A stretch of DNA of 37,579 nucleotides, taken from NCBI GenBank assembly GCA_015655145.1, contig JAATFO010000121.1, positions 1 through 37,579 of the forward strand, written 5' to 3'. Shown here one piece after another: positions 17,951 through 25,423 of this stretch. The notes under the pieces are model-generated. The model searched no databases. It worked only from the letters and a program-made list of their open reading frames with translations, and had not been told where the DNA came from. The translations under genes were made by a program, and so were the position numbers. Position 1 is the stretch's first letter, and every line of letters begins with the position of its first letter. Source of the DNA: Enterobacterales bacterium (GTDB taxonomy: Bacteria; Pseudomonadota; Gammaproteobacteria; Enterobacterales; Enterobacteriaceae).

Positions 17951-18711
17951 GCTTTTCCGCTCCAGTGTACACAGCGCTTCTCAATCAACAGGAAGGCAAG
18001 ATTCAGCAGGTAACCAAAGGCGCCTGTCACCAGGATGGAGGCATACATATCTTTGATGTTGAACAATTGCTGTGCATCAATGATGCGGTGGCCGAGCCCG
18101 GTTTCCGAGCCAATAAACATCTCAGCGACAATCACGATAACCAATGCCATAGACACACCAGTGCGCAGGCCGACAAAGGTCTGCGGCAGGCTCTCCATCA
18201 GCATGATGTCCTTAAACACATGCCAGCGAGAGACGCCCATCACTTGAGCCGCCATGATCCGTGTCTTTTTGGCGTTCATCACCCCATAGGCGCTGTTAAA
18301 CAGGATAACCAGCACCGCGGCAAAGGCAGCAATAGCGATTTTGTTGGCGTCAGTGATACCAAAAATCAACATAAATAAGGGGATCAATGCCGATGAGGGT
18401 GTTGAGCGGAAGAAATCCACCAGAAATTCCACGCTACGATAGAGTTGTTCGCTGCTACCGAGTACCACGCCCAGGGGAACGCCAATCAATGCGGCAAACA
18501 GGAACGCCATCATTGTACGATAAAGGGTTGCCCCCATATCCTGATTCATGCTGCCATCCGCCAGCGCGCTGAACAGATAGCTCAGCGTGTCGACGGGGGA
18601 AGGGAGCAGGACCGGGTTCAGCCAGTTAGCGCTGACCGCAGTTTGCCAGAACAGAAATAAAATCAACGGTCCCACCAACGGCAGCAAACGACGACGCCAA
18701 ATATTACTCAT
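17947..18711 (-). CDS. ABC transporter permease, nitrate/sulfonate/taurine type
   Basis: Inner-membrane permease, 254 aa, with about six hydrophobic segments starting at LLPLVGPLILFLFWQTAV. The EAA loop is visible as AAQVMGVSRWHVFKDIMLMESLPQTFVGLRTGVSMAL, the contact point for the ATPase (quoted in part: GVSRWHVFKDIMLMESLP). Two ATGs compete: 18717 has GAGGAG touching it, while 18711 has the same site six bases upstream, so 18711 is preferred. It lies 10 bases after the binding-protein stop. Confidence 0.92.
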   Translation of the reverse strand: MSNIWRRRLLPLVGPLILFLFWQTAVSANWLNPVLLPSPVDTLSYLFSALADGSMNQDMGATLYRTMMAFLFAALIGVPLGVVLGSSEQLYRSVEFLVDFFRSTPSSALIPLFMLIFGITDANKIAIAAFAAVLVILFNSAYGVMNAKKTRIMAAQVMGVSRWHVFKDIMLMESLPQTFVGLRTGVSMALVIVIVAEMFIGSETGLGHRIIDAQQLFNIKDMYASILVTGAFGYLLNLAFLLIEKRCVHWSGKA

Positions 18712-18721
18712 CGCCATCTCC

Positions 18722-19738
18722 TCAGGCCTGATAAATCAGCGTGGCGACATCCAGTGACTTACTGAAGATCTTACGCTCGGTAAATACATCGTAGAATTTC
18801 TGGAACCACTGCAGATTATCCCCGGTCAGTTGGTCATACATGACAAAGCCCGGCAGCGGCACTTCTTTCACCAGCGCCTTCTCAATGCCGGTATAGCCCG
18901 CAACATACTGACGTGCTTCATCCGGTGCTTGTTGAATAAATTTCACTGCTTCAGCATAGGCTTCCACCACGTGTTGCGCTTTGGCTTTATCGGCGGTGAT
19001 AAAACTGCTGGTCAGTGCCGCTGCGCCGCCAAACCATGGCGCCTCGGCATTGCCAAGTACGTATTTAGAAATAACACCGGTTTCCAGTACTCTGCCCATT
19101 CCCTTCATCCGCGCTACGGTGCCGGTAGGTTCCAGCGTGTAGACGCCATCTATTTGTCCGGCAGCCAGTGCTGGCGCATGCTGCCCAACCGGCAACTCAA
19201 TCACTTTGGTGTCGCTGAAACCATTTTTCTCCAGAATGATTTTTGTCATGGTGACGTTCTGAATACCGGGGCCGCTGGCAATACGCTTGCCCTTCAGGTC
19301 GCTAATGGTTTTTGCGGTGCTGTTAGTGGGTACCAGAAACTCATCCAGCACCATTTTTTCATTGGAGGGATTGGAGCAAATGATTTTGAACAGGCCCGGG
19401 CTGGTGATGGCGCCTAACCCAAGCGCTCCGGTGGCGGTGCCGTTGGCGCAACCGTGAATTCTCCCGGTGATCATTGCTTCTACAACCTGTTGTGGGCTGG
19501 CGAATTTCACGGCGCGTACGTTTACGCCCGCCTGTTTAAACATCCCTTTTTCTATGCCAACGTACAGTGGCAGGCCACCGACAATTGGCCAGTACCCTAT
19601 CAGGATCTCATCGTCGGCGGCCAGCGCCGACGTGCTACCCACCATATTGTTCAAGGCGATACCGCCGAGTGCCAGCATGGAAAATTTCATTAACTGACGA
19701 CGTTGTTCATTGATCTTTTCTTTATTGTTATTGCTCAT
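18722..19738 (-). CDS. ABC periplasmic binding protein, NMT1/NrtA-SsuA-like, Tat-type signal
   Basis: Solute-binding subunit, 338 aa, first gene of the operon. The N-terminus has a twin-arginine-like motif (NEQRRQLMKFSMLALGG) followed by a hydrophobic stretch and ALA|ADD, so export through Tat is likely. The mature part begins ILIGYWPIVGGLPLYVGIEKGMF, then ISDLKGKRIASGPGIQN and a hinge domain typical of NMT1/THI5-like proteins that bind nitrate, sulfonates, taurine, pyrimidines or aromatic acids. GGGGAG is six bases before the ATG. Ligand not readable. Confidence 0.9.
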   Translation of the reverse strand: MSNNNKEKINEQRRQLMKFSMLALGGIALNNMVGSTSALAADDEILIGYWPIVGGLPLYVGIEKGMFKQAGVNVRAVKFASPQQVVEAMITGRIHGCANGTATGALGLGAITSPGLFKIICSNPSNEKMVLDEFLVPTNSTAKTISDLKGKRIASGPGIQNVTMTKIILEKNGFSDTKVIELPVGQHAPALAAGQIDGVYTLEPTGTVARMKGMGRVLETGVISKYVLGNAEAPWFGGAAALTSSFITADKAKAQHVVEAYAEAVKFIQQAPDEARQYVAGYTGIEKALVKEVPLPGFVMYDQLTGDNLQWFQKFYDVFTERKIFSKSLDVATLIYQA

Positions 19739-19776
19739 ATCTTACTCCCCGGATAAATAATCGACCGGTATGCGGT

Positions 19777-19788
19777 CTTGTATACAAG
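19777..19788. promoter_or_regulatory. GntR-type operator upstream of the NMT1-type ABC operon
   Basis: CTTGTATACAAG is a perfect 12-bp palindrome with the GTATAC core used by many FadR-subfamily (FCD) GntR regulators. It falls between the probable transcription start (about 19792, deduced from the adjacent promoter elements) and the ribosome site, where a bound repressor would block transcription. No intact GntR gene is in the window. Confidence 0.5.
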
Positions 19789-19802
19789 TCTGAGGGGAAT
19801 AA

Positions 19803-19851
19803 TGCATAAGTTGTGCCATATTCCTGACAATCACTAAACATGTCCTGACAA
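19803..19851 (-). promoter_or_regulatory. Candidate sigma-54 promoter with 21-bp-spaced direct repeats
   Basis: On the minus strand TGGCACAACTTATGCA (19803-19818) has the -24 GG and -12 GC at the correct 10-base spacing and matches the sigma-54 consensus TGGCAC-N5-TTGC except for one T. The same stretch can be read as sigma-70 (TTGTCA, 16 bases, TATGCA). Immediately upstream, TTGTCAGGA occurs twice with starts 21 bp apart (19843-19851 and 19822-19830), two helical turns. These would suit an activator dimer. Sequence-only calls. Confidence 0.4.
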
Positions 19852-20418
19852 CAGAAAGCGGAAAGAGAACGGGTAGCCGGCACTGTAATAGTGCATTCTG
19901 ATTCTCACCTGCACTACCACCGTTCATCTGTCAGCCTGACAGCAGAAAACAGGTACTCAACAGGATGATAGTAATGTAAAGACGTTATCTCAGCGGTATA
20001 AAGAAAATAAACAACGGGGGGCGAATGCGTGAGTGGTGATGTTTTACCACTAGCAGTAATTTAATTTCAAACTGTTATTGTTAATTGCCGAAATTTATTA
20101 TTTTGATCTTAAGCGGCTATTAATGTGTCTGGGTGATTGCTCTATGACAAATCCAGTATGTGCAATGTTCCGGAAGTCGATAAAAAGTTTTTTAAGTTTA
20201 CTTATTTAAATAAATAACAATCTTATTACCTTTTGTTGATAACTTTAAATTATGGGTTAACCATTGGTTTACAGTTAAATTCATTATCTTTAACTAATAA
20301 TCTTTTTATTTATCACGCTAATAATAATCTTGGTTATTATTCATAAACGGTTGAAGTCAAATGAAAAAAATGACACTATAAATTGCTTTTTATTTAATTT
20401 GGCACTTAAGGGAAAATT
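19852..20418. other. AT-rich spacer between divergent ABC and dehydrogenase operons
   Basis: From about 20040 the sequence becomes strongly AT-rich. It holds a 17-bp near-perfect inverted repeat, GTTAACCATTGGTTTAC (20256-20272, one mismatched pair), a possible operator for the downstream dehydrogenase. No open frame of interest. AAGGGA six bases before the ATG at 20419 is the ribosome site. Confidence 0.5.
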
Positions 20419-21447
20419 ATGAAAAACGTGAAAAAAAAAGTATTATTAAGTGAAAAAATTAGTGATAAAGGTGTGAAGATTCTTACTGATGCTGGTTTTG
20501 ACGTCGTCGTCTCACCCTCCACTGATGAAGTCAGTATGAAAAATGCTATCAAGGATGTGTATGGGGTAATTATGCGGGCAACCAGTATCAATGAAAATAT
20601 TATTGCTGCGGGGAAACAATTAAAAATAATTTCCCGTCATGGTACTGGATTCGATAATATCGATGTAACCTCTGCAACTAAACATGGTGTGCTGGTGGCA
20701 AAAGTTGATGGCGCAAATGCATATTCTGTTGCGGAATATGTAATTGGTGCCATCTTGACATTAGGCCGTCGTTTTATTAATTCAAACGATGCATTCAGAA
20801 ATGGCAGTATGTGTGTTAATGGCGCATCTTTACCGGGCCTCGCGGTGAGATATAATCTGAACGGGTATGAAATCAGAGGTAAAACACTGGGTATTATTGG
20901 ATTTGGCAGAATAGGTACTATTCTTTCCAGCCTGGCTTTACCGCTTGGGCTTAAAGTCATTGCCTATGATCCCTATGTGAAAAATACCTCTCAGCATGTT
21001 GAGCATGTTGAGCATGTTGAGCATGTTGAGTTGGTTGATGATGTGAATATCATTTATAAAAACTGTGAGTTTATTTCAATCAATGTGCCATTGACGAAAG
21101 AAACAGAAAACATGATCTCTAAGAAACAACTTGAGATGATGAAACCAACGGCATGCATTATTAATGCTGGACGTGGCGGCGTTGTAAATGAAATCGACCT
21201 TGCGAATGCATTGAATACAAATGTTATTGCCGGTGCAGCATTGGATGTCTTCCTTCCCGAACCGCCAAAGGCAGAAAATCCGCTGTTGAAAGCGAAGAAC
21301 GCTTTGTTGACGGCACATATTGCCGGTACGACATTTGAAGCTGGTGAGGCGCTGGCCATGGGTGCGGCACAAGCAATTGTTGACTATGCGAATGGCTTAA
21401 AACCACAGTTCACAGTAAATCCTGAAGTGACAGGATCGCTAAAATGA
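20419..21447 (+). CDS. D-2-hydroxyacid dehydrogenase, phosphoglycerate-dehydrogenase-like
   Basis: NAD-dependent oxidoreductase of the SerA/2-hydroxyacid family, 342 aa, without the ACT domain of biosynthetic SerA. It contains RHGTGFDNIDV (substrate-side Arg/Gly block), the NAD fold GKTLGIIGFGRIGTIL, INAGRGGVVNE with the catalytic Arg region, ALDVFLPEPP with the Glu of the active site, and the catalytic His in LLTAHIAGTTFEA. A low-complexity insert of HVE repeats (four copies, from about residue 193) precedes the VELVDD segment. Low-GC codon use unlike its neighbours. The next gene starts inside its stop codon (ATGA), so its product and the transporter probably work together on a 2-hydroxy or 2-keto acid. 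Confidence 0.87.
   Translation: MKNVKKKVLLSEKISDKGVKILTDAGFDVVVSPSTDEVSMKNAIKDVYGVIMRATSINENIIAAGKQLKIISRHGTGFDNIDVTSATKHGVLVAKVDGANAYSVAEYVIGAILTLGRRFINSNDAFRNGSMCVNGASLPGLAVRYNLNGYEIRGKTLGIIGFGRIGTILSSLALPLGLKVIAYDPYVKNTSQHVEHVEHVEHVELVDDVNIIYKNCEFISINVPLTKETENMISKKQLEMMKPTACIINAGRGGVVNEIDLANALNTNVIAGAALDVFLPEPPKAENPLLKAKNALLTAHIAGTTFEAGEALAMGAAQAIVDYANGLKPQFTVNPEVTGSLK
20995..21030 (+). repeat. Four perfect 9-bp tandem repeats inside the dehydrogenase gene
   Basis: CATGTTGAG is repeated four times without a mismatch, encoding (His-Val-Glu)x4. The unit is a multiple of three, so copy-number change would alter protein length without breaking the frame. It lies where related enzymes have a short surface loop before the VxLVDDL segment. 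Confidence 0.9.
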
Positions 21448-22832
21448 AAAAGAAAATAATTGGACTCACTGGCATACTGTTAGGTATTGCCATCGCGTTT
21501 ATACCACCGATTGACGGCCTGGATAAAAATGCAATGATTGTCCTGGGCACGGTGGTGACGGCGAATATTTTTTGGATATTTAGCATCATTCCAAATTTTG
21601 CTACCGGGTTGATTATGGTTGCGTCCTGGCCATTATTTAAAACAGTAAAATTCGCTGAAGCATTTTCTGTCTTTTCAGGTTCCGGCTGGTGGATTGTCGT
21701 CGGTGGACTTGGTATTGGCGCTGTTGCCACTAAAACCGGTCTCATGAAACGTGTGGCATTGTATGTTATGCGGATGTTCCCGGTAAATTTCAAAGGTCAG
21801 ACGCTGGCCATGATTTTTGCTGGCACGGTTGTTGCACCAACCATTCCAAGCACCAATGCCAAAGGTGCGATTGCAGCACCACTGGCAAAAAGCATATCTG
21901 ATACATTAGGGTATCAGGAAAAAAGTAAACCAAGCGCAGGCCTGTTTGCCGCAATGTTCTGGGGATTTATCGTATCCGCGCCATTGTTTTTAAGCGCCAC
22001 ATCAACAAATTATGTTATTAAGGGATTATTACCTGAACAGTTACAAAATCAGCTTTCATGGGGTTATTGGTTTTTGATTGCAATACCCTGGGCAATTATT
22101 GTTTTGGTTGGTGGGTATGTATTAATTAATGTTTTCTATAAACCTAAACAAGATGGTAAAATAGAAAAAGTTAACATTGAACAGCAAATTGCCGCATTGG
22201 GAAAAATGGGCAGAGATGAAAAGATCACTGCAATTGTGTTATGCATCACTCTGGTTTTTTGGATACTGGAACAAACTTTAAATGTTTCATCCTCAATTGT
22301 CGCAATCATTGCGTTATCTGTCCTTTTGGGGTTAAAGGTTGTTTCACCTGTTGAATTCAGAACGAAGATTCCATGGGATGCGGCGATCTTCATCGGTTGT
22401 GCCATGAGTTTAGGAACCGTGTTGGGTGTGGTTGGTGTCAGCCATTGGTTGGAAGTTACTTTAGGGACAATAATTACCCCCATTCTTTCAAATCCAATTG
22501 TTGCTATTCTCGCATTATCACTGATTATCTATGCTGCGAAGTTCGCCTTAGTTTCATTGATTACGGCGGCGACGGTATTTTTGCTGGTCCTTATGCCTTT
22601 TTTCTCAGCATTATCCTACAGCCCGGTTATTTTGGTGTTTATTGTTACCACCAGCATTAATGTCTGGATCTTGCCCTATATGAACCCCCCCTATTTGACT
22701 ACCGAAGCCGCAGTGGATGGTAAAATGTCTACGGATAAATATGCAATGACATCATCACTGATCTATATGGTATTAAATATTGTTGGGTTACTGATCAGCT
22801 TACCTTACTGGCATTTCCTTGGGCTGTATTAA
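21444..22832 (+). CDS. DASS-family (SLC13-type) carboxylate/anion transporter
   Basis: Inner-membrane secondary transporter of the divalent anion:Na+ symporter family, 462 aa with about 12 hydrophobic segments. It shows the first cation/substrate loop TIPSTNAKGAIAAPLAKS, PLFLSATSTNYVIKGLLP, and the second half-site TTSINVWILPYMNPPYL that mirrors the SNT motifs of succinate/tartrate carriers. Start codon overlaps the dehydrogenase stop. Pairing with a 2-hydroxyacid dehydrogenase points to a hydroxylated carboxylic acid as the substrate (inference). AT-rich like the upstream gene. Confidence 0.87.
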   Translation: MKKKIIGLTGILLGIAIAFIPPIDGLDKNAMIVLGTVVTANIFWIFSIIPNFATGLIMVASWPLFKTVKFAEAFSVFSGSGWWIVVGGLGIGAVATKTGLMKRVALYVMRMFPVNFKGQTLAMIFAGTVVAPTIPSTNAKGAIAAPLAKSISDTLGYQEKSKPSAGLFAAMFWGFIVSAPLFLSATSTNYVIKGLLPEQLQNQLSWGYWFLIAIPWAIIVLVGGYVLINVFYKPKQDGKIEKVNIEQQIAALGKMGRDEKITAIVLCITLVFWILEQTLNVSSSIVAIIALSVLLGLKVVSPVEFRTKIPWDAAIFIGCAMSLGTVLGVVGVSHWLEVTLGTIITPILSNPIVAILALSLIIYAAKFALVSLITAATVFLLVLMPFFSALSYSPVILVFIVTTSINVWILPYMNPPYLTTEAAVDGKMSTDKYAMTSSLIYMVLNIVGLLISLPYWHFLGLY

Positions 22833-22852
22833 TATAATAATATTATTTCCCC

Positions 22853-22880
22853 GGCGATGAGCAATCAGTTGTGCATCGCC
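22853..22880 (+). terminator. Hairpin after the DASS transporter gene
   Basis: GGCGATG (22853-22859) pairs with CATCGCC (22874-22880) around a 14-base loop, 20 bases after the stop. No T-tract follows, so termination is uncertain. Confidence 0.4.
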
Positions 22881-23067
22881 GCCTAATAGCCAGAACCATG
22901 GGCATTTGTTGACACACACCGTCCATTACTGAAATCGGGTGGGTAAGTTCACACCAGCTCGTCTTCCCGCTGCCCTGCGGGTTGACTAAACGGCCGCCAG
23001 GCCGGGAATCAAGCTGGCATCAAGCACAATCGAGCTGCTTCACTGAGCATTAGGCAATGAAACATAG
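22881..23067. other. Unexplained spacer between the AT-rich island and the TetR cassette
   Basis: GC content rises sharply here compared with the upstream island. On the minus strand an uninterrupted frame reads VNPQGSGKTSWCELTHPISV and on to a stop at about 22849, but without a start codon or ribosome site. It may be a scar of a lost gene or mobile element; nothing more can be supported. Confidence 0.3.
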
Positions 23068-23113
23068 CTTACTCTTGACGGTAAGTGAATATTCACTTAC
23101 CGTCAAGAGTAAG
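23068..23113. promoter_or_regulatory. Perfect 46-bp palindrome, probable TetR operator
   Basis: The 23 bases 23068-23090 (CTTACTCTTGACGGTAAGTG, then AAT) are exactly mirrored by 23091-23113. The inner part GTAAGTGAATATTCACTTAC has the size and symmetry of a TetR-family operator. TTGACG inside it can serve as a -35 element in either direction. The right edge (AAG, 23111-23113) is the first part of the AAGGAGG ribosome site of the following tetR gene, so a folded transcript would partly hide that site. Confidence 0.75.
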
Positions 23114-23121
23114 GAGGATTT

Positions 23122-23826
23122 ATGCACAATAGTTCCAGAAAACTGCCCGCCGCAGACCGCAAAGACGCCATTTTAGCGGCGGCGGTTCCCGTGTTTGCGC
23201 GGCTCGGACGAACAGGCACCACGACAAAGGAAATCGCCAGGGCGGCGGGGATTTCCGAAGCCCTTCTCTACAAACACTTCACGGGAAAGGAGGCGCTGTA
23301 TGCCGAGCTCGAAAGTCATTGCGTTGAGGCAAACGCCGTCGGCGACCGACTTTTTGACGGAGCAACGCCATCAACGGCGACGCTGGTGATGGGCGTCGCC
23401 GTGCTGGTACAGGCGGTGTTCCCGGGGATCGGCGATCGGCAGTCTCACGAGGATGCCAAGCGTCTTGTCACCTCTAGCCTGCTTGGCAATGGTCGGTTCG
23501 CGAGGGCGTTTCTGGACCGGCATGTGAAGCCGTTGATCGGTGTTTTTGAAACGTCTCTTCAGGCCGCGATGGTGGCTGGCGATGTCGAAGAGGGCGTGCG
23601 CACCACCAGGATCGACATCTGGTTTATTCATCACCTGGCGAACACGCTGCATTTGATCAGCCTCCCCGACGCTGGCGTAGTTGATTACGGCGTGACCCAG
23701 GAAGAACTGGTCGAATGCACTGTCCGTTTCCTGCTACGGGGTCTGGGACTGAAGAACGCCGCTATAGATCGCTATTACGACCCGAAGGAAATCAAGAAAA
23801 TCCTTCAACCAATAACACGAGAGTGA
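23122..23826 (+). CDS. TetR/AcrR-family transcriptional regulator
   Basis: One-component repressor, 234 aa. The helix-turn-helix is near residues 14-60: RKDAILAAAVPVFARLGRTGTTTKEIARAAGISEALLYKHFTGKEALYAEL (key phrase GISEALLYKHF). The ligand domain is not recognisable. AAGGAGG five bases before the ATG is a strong ribosome site. It sits directly behind the 46-bp palindrome, so it most likely represses itself and the NmrA-like gene two bases downstream. GC content and codon use are higher than in the flanking genes, suggesting acquisition as a cassette. Confidence 0.9.
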   Translation: MHNSSRKLPAADRKDAILAAAVPVFARLGRTGTTTKEIARAAGISEALLYKHFTGKEALYAELESHCVEANAVGDRLFDGATPSTATLVMGVAVLVQAVFPGIGDRQSHEDAKRLVTSSLLGNGRFARAFLDRHVKPLIGVFETSLQAAMVAGDVEEGVRTTRIDIWFIHHLANTLHLISLPDAGVVDYGVTQEELVECTVRFLLRGLGLKNAAIDRYYDPKEIKKILQPITRE

Positions 23827-23828
23827 CT

Positions 23829-24722
23829 ATGCGACAGATAAAAAAGATAGCCGTCCTCGGGGCAACAGGTCGCCTCGGCGCACCGGTCGTCGCGGAGCTG
23901 GCAAAGACCTTTCAGGTACGGGCGATCGTTCGCTCGCCGGATAAGGCGAGAACCAGGCTCCCACTCAATGTGGAGATCGTCCGGGGGGATCTCCGGGATA
24001 TCCCGAGCCTGCACGCCGGCCTCGACGAGATGGACGCCATTTACATCAATCTCGCCACCGAGACGGTGGATTTGAACCTGCCCTTCTATGAAGAGCGGGA
24101 AGGTGTAAAGAACCTGATAGCCGCCACGAAAGGGCGGGACATCCAGTACATTGCGAAGATCGGGGCGCTTGGCGTCTATCCTCCGGCCCTCAAGACCATC
24201 AAGAACAACATGGTCCCGAACCTCATCCGGATGGAGGGGCACAAAATCATCGCGGCATCCGGCATCCCCCACACTTTCTTTGCGCCGACCCATTTCATGG
24301 ATCTGTTGCCGAACATGATCAACAAACATGCGCTCCAATGGATCGGGAACACAAGTGTGAAGATCTATTGGATCAGCGCCGCCGACTATGGGCGACAAGT
24401 GGTCAAGGCCTTTCAGAGTCCGGAGACGATGCCGGAGCACTGTCCAATCCAGGGACCACAAGCTCTCACGGTCAAACAGGCGATGGAACAATTCGTGCAG
24501 CACTACGATCCTACGCTGAAAATCCGGATAGCCCCACTGTGGATGATCAGGGCGCTTGGCTTCTTCAGCCCGAGGATGAAGTTCGTCGGTCATCTGTTCG
24601 CCTATTTTGGCAGCCATGAGGATCCCTTCTACGCAGATCAAACCTGGCGAGACTTGGGCAAACCGACAACAACCATCGACATGTTTGCGAAAGGCCTCCG
24701 CCAGACGCCAACAGCTAAATGA
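23829..24722 (+). CDS. NmrA/NAD(P)-binding SDR-family protein
   Basis: Atypical short-chain dehydrogenase-like protein, 297 aa. The N-terminal nucleotide motif GATGRLGAPVVAELAKTF is followed by VRAIVRSPDKARTRLPLNVEIVRGDLRD, typical of NmrA-like proteins and NAD(P)H-sensing or reducing enzymes. The catalytic YxxxK motif of classical SDRs is not seen. The C-terminal half holds a winged insertion (EFV-type QFVQHYDPTLKIRIAPLWMI). It starts two bases after the tetR stop and is probably co-transcribed. Function cannot be named; detoxification of an electrophile sensed by the TetR is one possibility. No terminator was seen in the 220 bp that follow. Confidence 0.82.
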   Translation: MRQIKKIAVLGATGRLGAPVVAELAKTFQVRAIVRSPDKARTRLPLNVEIVRGDLRDIPSLHAGLDEMDAIYINLATETVDLNLPFYEEREGVKNLIAATKGRDIQYIAKIGALGVYPPALKTIKNNMVPNLIRMEGHKIIAASGIPHTFFAPTHFMDLLPNMINKHALQWIGNTSVKIYWISAADYGRQVVKAFQSPETMPEHCPIQGPQALTVKQAMEQFVQHYDPTLKIRIAPLWMIRALGFFSPRMKFVGHLFAYFGSHEDPFYADQTWRDLGKPTTTIDMFAKGLRQTPTAK

Positions 24723-24945
24723 CGAACCAATGGGTTGGCGCACATCACATTATCTTGTTTTGACATGACAACAAGCAATGTCGCGCCCAGGGGGATGAGG
24801 TCGGGATAGCGAGGAATTTACTCAATGATCATCCCATTATCATCATTTTCAATGCGATTGAGAACGCGCCACACTTCGTAGCGCGAATTACCACAAAAAT
24901 ACAAAGTCTATTTATAGGTGTTACGATTTTCCCCGGTGTTGTTTC

Positions 24946-25377
24946 TTAAGTAATTCGTTGTTTGTCAATCTCCGCTTGATTGTGGGCCTGCAGCATCTTG
25001 TCTAATCGTCCTTCATCCAGCCAGGAGCATAACCGTGTAATTGCCTCGGTATGTTGTTGTCCATTGCCGGCGGCCAGAATAATAATCAGAGAAACCTGTT
25101 CACGTTGATTGAATGCGACCGGGTAGGCGAGACGCAGCAGAGAAAAACAGGTTTCTGCCGTCAGAACGCCTTGTTCCGGGCGAGCATGGGCCAGCGCAAA
25201 ACCGGGACTGATAATGTAATAAGGCCCGCTGGCGAGTGTTTCAGTGATGATGGCATCCACATACCGGCGAGATATCAGGCCTGCATCAATCAAGGGACGA
25301 CTACAAAGATGGATCGCCTGTTGCCAGTCAGTGCATTCATCAGTGAATTGGTAACCGATAAATTCAGGGGCTTGCAT
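24946..25377 (-). CDS. PTS EIIA component, ascorbate/mannitol-fructose class
   Basis: Cytoplasmic phosphocarrier of a sugar phosphotransferase system, 143 aa. The phosphorylated His is His64 in SPGFALAHARPEQGV, which follows the UlaC-type PHARPE pattern with Ala before His. Last gene of the EIIB-EIIC-transketolase operon, 46 bases after the transketolase subunit; a 9-bp hairpin lies in that gap. GGAGG is six bases before the ATG. Confidence 0.88.
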   Translation of the reverse strand: MQAPEFIGYQFTDECTDWQQAIHLCSRPLIDAGLISRRYVDAIITETLASGPYYIISPGFALAHARPEQGVLTAETCFSLLRLAYPVAFNQREQVSLIIILAAGNGQQHTEAITRLCSWLDEGRLDKMLQAHNQAEIDKQRIT

Positions 25378-25397
25378 CTTCTTCCTCCACAGAACGT

Positions 25398-25419
25398 CAG
25401 GCCGGATTTTTCCGGCCTG
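25398..25419 (-). other. Hairpin inside the PTS/transketolase operon
   Basis: CAGGCCGGA and TCCGGCCTG form a perfect 9-bp stem around TTTT between the C-terminal transketolase gene and the EIIA gene. In the direction of transcription no T-run follows, so it looks like an mRNA processing or stability element, or a partial attenuator. Confidence 0.6.
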
Positions 25420-25423
25420 TTAT

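Noticed and set aside
20995..21030. Tandem repeat as a CRISPR-like or phase-variation switch
   Set aside because: Units are 9 bp without spacers, and changes would keep the frame, so it cannot switch the gene off.
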